64,000 nucleotides of DNA, from assembly GCF_028609805.1 (NCBI RefSeq), contig NZ_CP063189.1, positions 434,001 through 498,000 of the forward strand. Reading direction: 5' to 3'. The notes under the pieces were generated by a model. The model did no database searches. It was not told the DNA's origin and saw only the letters and a program-made list of their open reading frames with translations. This stretch comes from Corynebacterium massiliense DSM 45435 (GTDB lineage: Bacteria; Actinomycetota; Actinomycetes; Mycobacteriales; Mycobacteriaceae). Below, piece after piece: positions 37,453 to 45,774 of the stretch; positions within the stretch are counted from its first letter, which is position 1, and the number at the start of each line of letters is the position of its first letter. The position numbers and the translations under genes are program-made.

Positions 37453-38439
37453 ATGCATGACGCACCAGCTATTAGCCCGGATAACAAGGATTCATCCGCT
37501 GACGATTTCCGCGCCCTGCCCAAGGTGGCGTTGCGCGCCGAGGTCACCGCGCACGCCGGCGGGGACGTGACCCAGGCCGTGCGCCAACGCGCGCAGGAAC
37601 TCGCTCGCGATAATGTGGCCTACGCCGAGCTGCACGTTTCCCCGCGTGCCTTCGATCCCGCCGCCGATATTGAGGCGGTCGTGGACGCGGCGCTGGCGGG
37701 GGTGCGCGAAGTAGACGGTATCGATGCTCGTCTCGTGCTCGTGGTGGCAGCCGAGGATACCGCGGATACCGCGGCGGACATCGTGCGCGTAGCCATTGCG
37801 CGCGCCACGGCGGATCGCCGCGATGTCGTCGGAGTGCGCGTCGCGGAGCGCGATGTCGCGGGAGGCGACTTCGCGGCGGTGCAGGAGGTCATCGACAAGG
37901 CCCGCGCCGCGTTCGTTCCGGTCACCCTGGATGCCGGCCGCACGGGCAGCACGGATTCTATCGAGGCGGCCGTGCGCGCCGGCGCGGATCGCATCGGCCT
38001 GGCTGAGAACATGATCGACGACTTCACGGCGGACATCGACGGCATCCAGCCCGGTGTGGTTTCGGCGTGGGTGCGCGACCGCCACATCGCGCTGGAGACG
38101 GCCCCGCTGGACGCCGAGGGGGAAATCGCAGATCACCCGCTGCCGCTGTTGCAGCAGCTCGGTTTCACCTGCACCGTCGGCCTCGGCGGGGATGGGGATC
38201 TCACCGAGGTGTTCGCCGCCCTGCACGATGCGCTGGGTTATGGCCTCGAGGAGTTTTTCGATCTCACCATCAAGGCGGTGGAAAATAGCTTCCACACCGA
38301 GCCGGAGCGCCAGCACCTCATCGAGACGGTGATCCTGCCCGCCTACGAGGAGCTCTCCGACGCCGAATTCGCCGAGGACGCGGAGCTTGCGGACGCGGAC
38401 TCCGTGGACGCAGAGTCAGATTCGGGTGCCGAGGCCTAG
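37453..38439 (+). CDS. Adenosine deaminase-like protein lacking the metal site (probable pseudoenzyme)
   Basis: The protein has 328 residues and follows the adenosine deaminase family from end to end: an N-terminal LPKVALRAEVTAHAGGD where active enzymes read PKxELHxHLxG, DAGRTGSTDSIEAAVRAGADRIGLAEN where they have HAGE...RIGHG, and VGLGGDGDLTEVFAAL where they have NTDDP. All expected metal and catalytic residues (HxH, the IGHG His, the Asp pair) are replaced, so deaminase activity is not expected. An acidic tail ends the protein. TACGAT lies 7 bases before the ATG. The last 4 bases overlap the convergent neighbour. A structural, nucleoside-binding or regulatory role is inference. Confidence 0.7.
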   Translation: MHDAPAISPDNKDSSADDFRALPKVALRAEVTAHAGGDVTQAVRQRAQELARDNVAYAELHVSPRAFDPAADIEAVVDAALAGVREVDGIDARLVLVVAAEDTADTAADIVRVAIARATADRRDVVGVRVAERDVAGGDFAAVQEVIDKARAAFVPVTLDAGRTGSTDSIEAAVRAGADRIGLAENMIDDFTADIDGIQPGVVSAWVRDRHIALETAPLDAEGEIADHPLPLLQQLGFTCTVGLGGDGDLTEVFAALHDALGYGLEEFFDLTIKAVENSFHTEPERQHLIETVILPAYEELSDAEFAEDAELADADSVDAESDSGAEA

Positions 38440-39674
38440 AACTTAGAGAAGCGCTTGACCAGGATGTCCTCGAGCTTCTTCCACGCCTCCGCGTGGTCGG
38501 TGTACGGCTTGGACGGCACGTACCCGGCGTGCTCGGTGGAGCCGAGCATGTAGCCGAGGTAGTCCTGGAACCGCGGGTTGGACAGCATCAGCGAGTTCAC
38601 CGAGTCATCGCCGGCCCAGTCGGCGGCGTCCGCGCACACCTCGTAGCAGCGGCCCATCTGCTCGCTGTCGACGGCTTCCGGGCCCTTTTCGATGTCCTGG
38701 GTAATCCCGTTGAACGTGTATTCGTTGTCGGGGTGGACGGTGAAGTCGATATCGCCCGCATTCGCCGCGCTGACAATGTCCTCCCACGTGGACACGGTTG
38801 CGAGATCGTGATCATCGTTGTCGATGATCCACCGGATGAGCGTCTTCGGCGAGTCGAAGGTGCGGATCTCGCCCCACTTGCCTAGGAAGATCGGGTTGCC
38901 GTCCACGTAGGTGCGCAGGCTGTAGACACTCTGGTTGTCGATCGTGATCTTGATCGGGTCGATGCCCGCGGCAGCCCACACGGAGTTGTCGTACGGATCG
39001 GCCTGGGCCTTTTCCTGCTCGCGCCGGGCTTCTTCCTCCGCGCGGGACTTCTCGGCCGCGGCGGTGGCGGCGGCAATGCTGTCCGCCGAGGCCTGCGTGG
39101 CGTCTGCCCCGAGCTCGCTGTCGGGGACGACGCGCACCTTGCCGTCGAGTTCTTCGATGACGTCCTTCCAGTTGCCGGCCACGACCCGGCCCACGCCGGT
39201 CCACTCGTGCATGCCGTGCTCACCGGCGTAGTGATCCGACCCGCGGGAGACGTTGCGCAAAACGGAGTGCGAAGCGAAGAAGATGGTGGTGTGCTCCGCC
39301 CCGGCCACAGCGGCCAGAGACTGGGCGAGCTCCAGGTTGCGCGCGACGGTGGAGACGTTTTCGTGGCTCGGGCGCCCGGCCAGGTACTCCGGCATGCCGA
39401 TGAGGTCGTAGACGTCCCGCTCGCGGGGGACGACGCGGTCCGCCGGGCGGGAGTTGAAATTCTCCCACTGCGGGTGGTCGGCTAGGTCATGCTGGCGGTG
39501 GTTGTCGATGTAGGTCAGCAGCCCGCCCTCGGATTCGAAGACGAGGACGTCTTCTGCAGTACCTAAGAACGCCTGCCACTCCGAACCGTTCTGGCGCCAG
39601 CTCGGCGCCCAGAGAGTGTAGAAGTCGCCTTCGGACAGCGAGAACTTAATCGGGACAATCGCGCGGGTCTTCAT
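38436..39674 (-). CDS. Conserved-type protein with two related ~60-residue domains, unknown function
   Basis: The protein has 412 residues with no signal peptide or membrane helix. Residues ~10-73 (FYTLWAPSW, WQAFLGTAEDVLVFESEGG, HDLADHPQWENF) and ~241-300 (VYSLRTYVDG, PIFLGKWGEIRTFDSPKTLI, HDLATVSTWEDI) are clearly related, so the protein contains an internal duplication. Between them lie an acidic middle region and an Ala/Glu/Arg-rich likely coiled coil (about 197-226). TACACT lies 8 bases before the ATG. I recognise no catalytic motif. It looks like a conserved corynebacterial cytosolic protein of unassigned role. Confidence 0.6.
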   Translation of the reverse strand: MKTRAIVPIKFSLSEGDFYTLWAPSWRQNGSEWQAFLGTAEDVLVFESEGGLLTYIDNHRQHDLADHPQWENFNSRPADRVVPRERDVYDLIGMPEYLAGRPSHENVSTVARNLELAQSLAAVAGAEHTTIFFASHSVLRNVSRGSDHYAGEHGMHEWTGVGRVVAGNWKDVIEELDGKVRVVPDSELGADATQASADSIAAATAAAEKSRAEEEARREQEKAQADPYDNSVWAAAGIDPIKITIDNQSVYSLRTYVDGNPIFLGKWGEIRTFDSPKTLIRWIIDNDDHDLATVSTWEDIVSAANAGDIDFTVHPDNEYTFNGITQDIEKGPEAVDSEQMGRCYEVCADAADWAGDDSVNSLMLSNPRFQDYLGYMLGSTEHAGYVPSKPYTDHAEAWKKLEDILVKRFSKF

Positions 39675-39711
39675 GGCGTGTAAGTGTAGCGAACCACCTC
39701 GCCATATTCGC

Positions 39712-40686
39712 TTACCCCGTCGGCCGCCAAAACCCCTTGAACGCCATGTCCAAATTCGTCGTGCGCAGCGGGTTGGTCTGCACCGGGTCGCCAGCCTCCA
39801 CCATCATGCCGTCGCCGGCGTACATCGCAACGTGCCCGTCCCACACCACCAGGTCACCCGCCTGCAGCTCCTCCGCGGTGACCTGCCGGCCGACGGCCTG
39901 TTGCTCCGCGGTGCGCGGGATGTCGACCCCGGCCTGCGCCCACGCGTACTGGGTCAGTCCGGAGCAATCGAAGCCGCCGTTTCCGGTCCCACCCCACGCG
40001 TAGGGGGTTCCCATCTGCGCCATCGCGGCGGCCACCGCCGCCTGACCGGACGCATTGTCGCCAGGCGAGTCGCCCGTTGGCGCGCTGCCCGCGGGCGCGC
40101 TGCCCGCCGGCGCGTCGGTGTCGGCGGCCGGGATGAGCGTGCTTTCCGTACCCGCCGTCGCATGGAATTCACCGGGATTCGCGGCGGTCTGCTCGAGTTT
40201 GTCCACTGCCTTTTCACCGGACGAGGTAATTACCCGCTCGGCCTCGGTGGCAGCGATGTCGATGAGCGGGGCCGCAATCTCCGCGAGCTCCGTCATCAGC
40301 TGCGCCAGGCGCTGGGTAGCGCGGGCGAGGAACTCGTTGACCAAAGCGGTCAGGCGGGCCTCGGCCAGCTGCTGCATGCCAGGCACTGGGAGGAGCGCGG
40401 CGGCAGCAATGGGGATGGCCTGCTGCCCCAACTCGAGCGCGAGAGCGACCAGGTCCCTCCCCGCGGCCTCGATGAGTGGGCGGGCTTGCTCCACCGCGGC
40501 GTCGATGGCCGCGCGGTCGCCCACCAACTTTTCGCCTGCCTCTAGTACTGCGGACGGGTCGACGCCGGCGATGTCCGCGAGCGGGCCGACCGCATCGAGC
40601 TCAGGAAGGGCGGGCAGATCCACCGCCGGCAGCTGCGGCGGACGCTTGTCACCAATGGCCTTGATCCCGTCAATAACCTGCAACAT
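39712..40686 (-). CDS. NlpC/P60 peptidoglycan endopeptidase without a signal peptide
   Basis: A 324-residue protein. The C-terminal ~120 residues are an NlpC/P60 domain: GTPYAWGGTGNGGFDCSGL (catalytic Cys), VVWDGHVAMYAGDG (catalytic His) and MVEAGDPVQTNPLRTT. The N-terminal ~190 residues are Ala/Leu-rich helices (AEARLTALVNEFLARATQRLAQLMTELAEI) followed by a Thr/Ala/Gly/Pro linker. There is no Sec or Tat signal at the N-terminus (MLQVIDGIKAIGDKRPP), unusual for a cell-wall hydrolase. It lies 3 bases downstream of an EspC-like gene, so export by an ESX/type VII route is an attractive inference. Confidence 0.85.
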   Translation of the reverse strand: MLQVIDGIKAIGDKRPPQLPAVDLPALPELDAVGPLADIAGVDPSAVLEAGEKLVGDRAAIDAAVEQARPLIEAAGRDLVALALELGQQAIPIAAAALLPVPGMQQLAEARLTALVNEFLARATQRLAQLMTELAEIAAPLIDIAATEAERVITSSGEKAVDKLEQTAANPGEFHATAGTESTLIPAADTDAPAGSAPAGSAPTGDSPGDNASGQAAVAAAMAQMGTPYAWGGTGNGGFDCSGLTQYAWAQAGVDIPRTAEQQAVGRQVTAEELQAGDLVVWDGHVAMYAGDGMMVEAGDPVQTNPLRTTNLDMAFKGFWRPTG

Positions 40687-40689
40687 CGT

Positions 40690-41010
40690 CTACACCCCCT
40701 GGGCCACCGCGGGTGCGGTAGGTGCGGTCGGAAGTGCCGGGGAGGACAAGGCTCGGGCGGCGGCGTCATCGGTGGCCACTGCGGCATCGGCAAGCGCGGC
40801 CCCCGCCCGTGACAGGTGGCCGAGATCGTCACGCAGGGCCTCCGCGCGGGCCTGCACGCTGTCGGTGGCCTGCTGCACGGCCGTGGTGAAGGCCGCAAGG
40901 CTGGGGACACTAGGGAGTAACAACGGTGGGGTGTAGGTCGGCTGGGCGGCGCGGTGCAGGTCGGTGGCAAGCGAGCGGGTGTATTCCGGGTCTACGAGAA
41001 ATTCAGTCAT
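40690..41010 (-). CDS. EspC-like (type VII secretion-associated) small helical protein
   Basis: A 106-residue protein starting [22 protein letters not shown]. The VDPE-x-LR-like beginning followed by a helix, a short Pro-rich break ([10 protein letters not shown]), a second long helix ([40 protein letters not shown]) and a Pro/Ala tail resemble the EspC/ESX-secretion-associated family and the helical-hairpin WXG100-like architecture. There is no WXG motif and no signal peptide. It is 3 bases upstream of the NlpC/P60 gene, so the two are probably translated as a unit and may be secreted together. Confidence 0.6.
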   Translation of the reverse strand: MTEFLVDPEYTRSLATDLHRAAQPTYTPPLLLPSVPSLAAFTTAVQQATDSVQARAEALRDDLGHLSRAGAALADAAVATDDAAARALSSPALPTAPTAPAVAQGV

Positions 41011-41077
41011 GGTTTATTGGACTGCGCTGCGCGGTGATCGGTTCCCCGCGTTTCTGCCTGTCCTACAGTGGGGAGCT

Positions 41078-41716
41078 ATGGACATCCACGTCGTTGATCA
41101 CCCCCTGGCCGTATCCCGTCTGACCATCCTGCGCGACAAAAATAGCGACAACGCTACCTTCCGCGCGGCACTAAACGACCTCGCCACCATGCTCGTCTAC
41201 GAGGCGTCCCGTGACCTTCCCGTCGAGCACTTCTCGCTGGAGACCCCCGTGGCTACGACGGAGGGCACCCGCCTGGAGGACCCGCCGATCATCGTGCCCG
41301 TCATCCGCGCGGGGTTGGGCATGATCGATCCTGCCTTGTCGATGATCCCGGATGCCCAGGTCGGCTTCATCGGCCTGGCCCGCAACGAGGAAACCCACGA
41401 GCCGGTGCCGTACCTAGAGGCGCTGCCGGAGGACCTTTCCAACCGGACCGTCTTCGTGGTGGATCCGATGCTCGCCACCGGCGGTTCGCTGCTGCACGCG
41501 ATGGACTTGCTCGCCGCCCGCGGCGCCACCGACATCACGGCCGTCTGCGTGATTTCCGCCCAGCCGGGCGTCGACGCCCTGGCCAACTCCGAATACCCAG
41601 TCCGCCAGCTGGTGACCACGTGCATCGACCCGTCCCTCAACGACGATGCCTACATCGTGCCGGGGCTTGGCGATGCCGGCGATCGCCTCTACGGCCCGCG
41701 CAACATCGACCTTTAA
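41078..41716 (+). CDS. upp: Uracil phosphoribosyltransferase
   Basis: A 212-residue enzyme that salvages uracil with PRPP to UMP. The sequence [23 protein letters not shown], the hinge [10 protein letters not shown] and the PRPP-binding loop [21 protein letters not shown], then [15 protein letters not shown] at the uracil-binding C-terminus, are all canonical. The ATG at 41078 has TACAGT 8 bases upstream (leaderless pattern) although GGGGAG could also serve as a ribosome-binding site. It diverges from the EspC-like gene. Confidence 0.96.
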   Translation: MDIHVVDHPLAVSRLTILRDKNSDNATFRAALNDLATMLVYEASRDLPVEHFSLETPVATTEGTRLEDPPIIVPVIRAGLGMIDPALSMIPDAQVGFIGLARNEETHEPVPYLEALPEDLSNRTVFVVDPMLATGGSLLHAMDLLAARGATDITAVCVISAQPGVDALANSEYPVRQLVTTCIDPSLNDDAYIVPGLGDAGDRLYGPRNIDL

Positions 41717-41778
41717 GCTAGGCTCCCTACTCGGAACCGTTCGGGGAGGAACCAGTTTCGGGGGAGAGGAGACTCGCT

Positions 41779-42162
41779 GTGTCCGGGTCTGCAGGTCAAC
41801 TGATGTGGGCTAGCTACGGTTTCGGCTTCGGCCGAAACCTGCGTCAGCTGCGGCTCGCGCGAGGGCTATCGCAGCAGGCCTTGGCGGACATGTCGAAGGT
41901 CTCGCGCAACCAGATTTCCAACCTGGAACGCGCCGACGCCACCGCGGTGGCGGACCCGGCGATGTCCACGGTGTACAAGCTGGCGCTCGCACTTAATATT
42001 CCGCCGGCGCTTCTGCTGCCCGGGGCAAGCGACGCGCTCGCCGCGGAAGGGGAGGGCGGCGCAGAACCCGCGGTCACCCAGTTGCGCGATATCGCGCCGT
42101 TCCCGGCGAGTTACGTCGCGCAGCGCCGCAAGGAGGCGGACTTACTGAACCGCATGGTCTAG
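41779..42162 (+). CDS. XRE-family helix-turn-helix regulator
   Basis: A 127-residue DNA-binding protein. The HTH covers roughly residues 17-75 (GRNLRQLRLARGLSQQALADMSKVSRNQISNLERAD). The remaining C-terminus (VTQLRDIAPFPASYVAQRRKEADLLNRMV) has no ligand-binding or peptidase domain. The GTG at 41779 has GGGGAGAGGAG as ribosome-binding site. Target genes are unknown; it lies between upp and the M20 peptidase gene, and autoregulation is plausible. Confidence 0.85.
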   Translation: MSGSAGQLMWASYGFGFGRNLRQLRLARGLSQQALADMSKVSRNQISNLERADATAVADPAMSTVYKLALALNIPPALLLPGASDALAAEGEGGAEPAVTQLRDIAPFPASYVAQRRKEADLLNRMV

Positions 42163-42202
42163 TTGTAGACTCAAGGCCATTCTGGACTGTGAGGAGGCGA
42201 CT

Positions 42203-43420
42203 GTGACCGAGGCGAAGGACATCTCGAGCTATGTCAACCAGTGGTTCGACCAGCATCGCGCCGAGGTGATCGGCTGGCGCCGCCACATTCACCAGCACCC
42301 GGAGACCGCCAACCGCGAGTTCGCCACCACCTCTTTTATCGCAGACACGCTCACGAAAGCAGGGCTGGAGCCGCAGCTGCTGGCCGATACGGGGCTCTTC
42401 GTCGACATCGGCCCCGATACGGAGCTGGGGCGCATTGCGTTTCGCGCCGACATCGACGCGCTCCCGCTTACCGAGGTGACCGGGCTCGAATTCTCGTCTG
42501 TCAACCGCGGCGTCACCCACGCCTGCGGCCACGACGTGCATACCACCATCGCCCTCGGGCTGGCGTGCGCGTTGGCGGATTACGCTCGCGCTCACTCACT
42601 GGAGATCGGCGTGCGCGTTATCTTCCAGCCCGCTGAGGAAGTGTGGGTGGGTGGCGCCACCGACGTCATCGAGCAGGGCGTGCTCGATGGTGTCCACTCC
42701 ATTTTCGCCGTCCACGCCGAGCCAAAGCTGCGCGTCGGGCGCATTGGCGTGCGCGCGGGGGCCATTACCTCTGCTACCGACGTGGTGGAGATCAACGTCA
42801 AGGGGCCGGGCGGGCACACCTCCCGCCCGCATTTGAGCGCCGACGTCATCTACGCGCTGGGGAAACTGATAACCGATCTGCCGGGGTTGCTCTCGCGCCG
42901 GGTCGACCCGCGCACCGGCACCGTCTTGGTGTTCGGCACGGTCAATTCCGGCTACGCGCCGAACGCCATCCCGCAGTCCGGCAGCGTGACCGGCACGGTG
43001 CGCACCGCGGACATCACCATCTGGCGCGACATGCAGACCTTGTTTAGCCAGCTGGTCGAAGGCGTGCTCGAACCCATCGGGGTGGAGCACGAGCTGACGT
43101 ACCACCGCGGGGTGCCGCCGGTGTTAAACGACGACGTGGCCACCGCGCTACTCGCCTCTGCCGCCCAGGCCATCGACCCGCAGGCGGTGGTGCAGGCGCC
43201 GCAGTCGTCGGGCGGGGAGGACTTCTCGTGGTACCTGGAGCACGTGCCCGGTGCGATGGCGCGCCTGGGCTGCTGGTCCGGGGACGGCGAGATGCACGAT
43301 CTGCACCAGGGCGACCTCGTGGTGGACGAGCGCGCCTTGGGCGTAGGCATCAAGCTGTTCGGATCGTTGGTTGAGCAATTTCGCAGCGAGGTCGCGGCCG
43401 CTGCCGGGCTGACGCGATAA
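42203..43420 (+). CDS. M20-family amidohydrolase/peptidase
   Basis: A 405-residue metalloenzyme of the M20D (amidohydrolase) branch that removes N-acyl groups from amino acids or related compounds. Metal and catalytic residues are seen in THACGHDVHTTIALGLA, QPAEEVWVGGATDVI (catalytic and ligand Glu), FAVHAEP and the C-terminal SSGGEDFSWYLEHVPGAMARLG. The dimerisation insert follows VKGPGGHTSRPHLSADVIYALG. The GTG at 42203 has TGAGGAGG upstream. The natural substrate cannot be predicted; corynebacterial relatives include acylase-type enzymes releasing N-acylated amino acids. Confidence 0.88.
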   Translation: MTEAKDISSYVNQWFDQHRAEVIGWRRHIHQHPETANREFATTSFIADTLTKAGLEPQLLADTGLFVDIGPDTELGRIAFRADIDALPLTEVTGLEFSSVNRGVTHACGHDVHTTIALGLACALADYARAHSLEIGVRVIFQPAEEVWVGGATDVIEQGVLDGVHSIFAVHAEPKLRVGRIGVRAGAITSATDVVEINVKGPGGHTSRPHLSADVIYALGKLITDLPGLLSRRVDPRTGTVLVFGTVNSGYAPNAIPQSGSVTGTVRTADITIWRDMQTLFSQLVEGVLEPIGVEHELTYHRGVPPVLNDDVATALLASAAQAIDPQAVVQAPQSSGGEDFSWYLEHVPGAMARLGCWSGDGEMHDLHQGDLVVDERALGVGIKLFGSLVEQFRSEVAAAAGLTR

Positions 43421-43492
43421 TGTTCCAGCGAGGCGATAGACTGTCAGAGCGATTGACCTTCCCGTGAAGACGTCTTAAAAGGAGCTCTCGAC

Positions 43493-44920
43493 TTGTCTCA
43501 GTATCAGCAGCGAATTGTCATTATCGGCGGTGGCCCGGCAGGCTACGAAGCCGCGCTGGCGGGCGCGAAGTACGGCGCTGAGATCACCCTGGTGGAGGAC
43601 CAGGGAATGGGCGGCTCCGGCGTGCTTTTGGATTGCGTCCCGTCGAAGTCCTTCATCGCGGGCGCGAACGTGAAGACCGACCTGCGCCGCGCCGAGGCCA
43701 TGGGCCTGAAAGAGCACCTGGGCGAGACCGAGCTGGCCTTCGAGGCTCTCAACCGCCGCGTGCAGACGCTCGCGGGCAACCAGTCGGCGGATATCGCCGG
43801 CGACATGGAAAAGGCCGGCGTGCGCGTTATTAACGGGCGCGGCTTCTTCGACGAGGATCAGCACGCACGCTCCATCGCGGGTCACAAGGTGACCGCGGTA
43901 CACAACGAGACCGGGGAGAAAGAAGTTCTCGATGCGGACCTCGTCCTCATCGCCACCGGTGCCACCCCGCGCGTGCTGCCGGGCGCAAAACCGGACGGGG
44001 AGCGCATCCTGACCTGGCAGCAGGTGTACAACCTGGACGAGCTGCCGGAGCACCTCATCGTGGTCGGTTCCGGCGTGACCGGCGCGGAGTTCGTCTCCGC
44101 GTTCGCCGAGCTGGGCGTGAAGGTCACCATGGTCGCATCCCGTGACCGCATCCTGCCGCATGACGATGCCGACGCCGCCGACGTGCTCGAGACCGTCCTG
44201 TCCGAGCGCGGCGTGGGGCTGGAAAAGCACGCGCGCGTCGAGTCCGCCACCCGCACCGAGGACGGCGGCGTGTGCGTCACCACCTCCGACGGCCGGGAGA
44301 TCTACGGCTCGCACGTCCTGATGTCCATCGGTTCCATCCCGAAGACGCAGGATCTGGGCCTGGAGCACATCGGCGTGGAGACCACCAAGTCCGGCCACAT
44401 CGTGGTCGACCGCGTTTCGCGCACCAACGTGCCGAACGTCTACGCCGCAGGCGACTGCTCCGACCTGTTCCCGCTGGCGTCCGTCGCCGCGATGCAGGGG
44501 CGTATCGCGATGTACCACGCCCTAGGCGAGGGCGTGGATCCGCTGCGCCTGAAGACGGTCGCGACCGCGGTGTTCACCCGCCCGGAGATCGCCGCCGTCG
44601 GCTACACCGAGGCTGCCATCGAGCGCGGCGAGGTCGCCGCCCGCACCATCACGATGCCGCTGAAGACCAACCCGCGCGCCAAGATGCGGTCGCTCCAGCA
44701 CGGCTTCGTCAAGCTGTTCTGCCGCGAGACCTCCGGCCGCGTCATCGGTGGCGTGGTGGTCGCTCCGACCGCGTCCGAGCTCATCTTGCCCATCGCGGTC
44801 GCCGTGACCAACCAACTCACCGTCAACCAGCTGGCGGACTCCTTCTCGGTCTACCCGTCGCTGTCGGGCACCATCACTGAGGCGGCCCGCCGCCTCGTCG
44901 CCCACGACGATCTGGAGTAG
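43493..44920 (+). CDS. lpdA: LpdA-type NAD(P)H-quinone/flavin reductase (lipoamide dehydrogenase-like)
   Basis: A 475-residue flavoprotein of the disulfide reductase family, with FAD motif IVIIGGGPAGYEAALAGAKYGAEITLVE and NAD motif LIVVGSGVTGAEFVSAFAELGVKV. The redox-active disulfide CxxxxC is incomplete: the sequence reads GGSGVLLDCVPSK, with Gly at the first Cys position, and the C-terminal catalytic His-Glu pair is absent (SFSVYPSLSGTITEA). This matches the LpdA branch, known in mycobacteria to lack lipoamide activity and to reduce quinones. Translation starts at TTG (43493), supported by AAAAGGAG eight bases upstream. Confidence 0.9.
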   Translation: MSQYQQRIVIIGGGPAGYEAALAGAKYGAEITLVEDQGMGGSGVLLDCVPSKSFIAGANVKTDLRRAEAMGLKEHLGETELAFEALNRRVQTLAGNQSADIAGDMEKAGVRVINGRGFFDEDQHARSIAGHKVTAVHNETGEKEVLDADLVLIATGATPRVLPGAKPDGERILTWQQVYNLDELPEHLIVVGSGVTGAEFVSAFAELGVKVTMVASRDRILPHDDADAADVLETVLSERGVGLEKHARVESATRTEDGGVCVTTSDGREIYGSHVLMSIGSIPKTQDLGLEHIGVETTKSGHIVVDRVSRTNVPNVYAAGDCSDLFPLASVAAMQGRIAMYHALGEGVDPLRLKTVATAVFTRPEIAAVGYTEAAIERGEVAARTITMPLKTNPRAKMRSLQHGFVKLFCRETSGRVIGGVVVAPTASELILPIAVAVTNQLTVNQLADSFSVYPSLSGTITEAARRLVAHDDLE

Positions 44921-44942
44921 ATAAACCCAGAGTCATCCACCT

Positions 44943-45578
44943 TTACAGGCCCAGTGCGTCTACGGCGTGCTGGGCCTGTTTTTCTGTGAACTTGTCGCCG
45001 TATTCGGACGTCAGCTGGTCGAACAGTGCCGGGCCGGACATGGGCATGAAGTCCTGGTAGTTCTTTGCCGCCTGCTCCGCTTCCTCGAAGTAGTCCGCGT
45101 CCACGTTGTCCAGGGCGTACTGGGCGGCCTCGGGGGAGTACTGCTCCGCGTACTCGGAGGTTAGCTGGTCGTACAGGCCGCGCTCCGAGAAACCGGAGAA
45201 TCGTAGGTAGTTCTTCGCCGAGCGCAGGGCGTTCTTGTACTCGAGCGGGACGTCAGAATCGTTCTTTGTAGTGTCTGCCACTGGGGCATCGGCAAGCACG
45301 GCGTCCTGGATCGGGGCGGACTTTTCGATGTTCGCGGCCTCTACCGCAACGGTCGGGGAGGTGGAGACGGTGGCGTCGGCGGCGTCGCGGCCGGAGCTGG
45401 AGCCGTCGCCGGTTCCGGTGAGCGCACTGCCGATGATGAAGACGCCGGCGATACCTGCGACCCAGCCGAGCAGGCGGTGCTTCTTCTTATTCTTCGGCTG
45501 CGCGGGCGCATCCGCGTAGGGGTTGGAGGAGGGGAAAGCAGGGGAAGGGGTCTGGGAGTTCATGGTCTTCGGGGCCAT
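44943..45578 (-). CDS. Membrane-anchored Ltp-repeat (host cell surface-exposed lipoprotein family) protein
   Basis: A 211-residue protein from the ATG at 45578 (ATG at 45563 is an alternative). The polar N-terminus (NPYADAPAQPKNKKKHR) is followed by a single membrane helix (LLGWVAGIAGVFIIGSAL) with no lipobox cysteine, a Ser/Thr/Ala linker and two tandem ~47-residue Ltp repeats: YKNALRSAKNYLRFSGFSERGLYDQLTSEY and AEQAAKNYQDFMPMSGPALFDQLTSEYG. In a lactic-acid-bacteria prophage, Ltp domains block phage DNA injection; whether this chromosomal protein does so is unknown. It diverges from prpD. Confidence 0.8.
   Translation of the reverse strand: MAPKTMNSQTPSPAFPSSNPYADAPAQPKNKKKHRLLGWVAGIAGVFIIGSALTGTGDGSSSGRDAADATVSTSPTVAVEAANIEKSAPIQDAVLADAPVADTTKNDSDVPLEYKNALRSAKNYLRFSGFSERGLYDQLTSEYAEQYSPEAAQYALDNVDADYFEEAEQAAKNYQDFMPMSGPALFDQLTSEYGDKFTEKQAQHAVDALGL
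44945..44984 (+). terminator. lpdA terminator lying inside the convergent Ltp gene
   Basis: ACAGGCCCAG (44945-44954) and CTGGGCCTGT (44970-44979) form a perfect 10-base stem with a 15-base loop followed by TTTTT. It starts 25 bases after the lpdA stop and coincides with the last codons of the convergent gene (stop at 44943). Confidence 0.8.
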
Positions 45579-45723
45579 ACCTTTCGGGGAAGTGACGCGC
45601 GCGCCGTGCGCCCGTCGGATGACTACATACACTGCCACCCACCGCGGACATGACCACGCGAAGAATCGAACACATGAACTAATCTCTCCAAACCAGTGTG
45701 TTCTATAACTCCCTTGGTCTAGA

Positions 45724-45736
45724 GTGTGATCCACAC
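45724..45736. promoter_or_regulatory. Palindrome in the prpD promoter region
   Basis: GTGTGATCCACAC has perfect 5-base arms around ATC, 38 bases before the prpD start. It could be the operator of a local regulator such as PrpR, but no matching consensus is known to me. Confidence 0.35.
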
Positions 45737-45774
45737 AACTCACATACTTTTTGGCTACCTAGGGAGACACACGA

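Noticed and set aside
45725-45744. GlxR (CRP-like) site TGTGA...TCACA before prpD
   Set aside because: The half-sites are 10 bases apart instead of the required 6.
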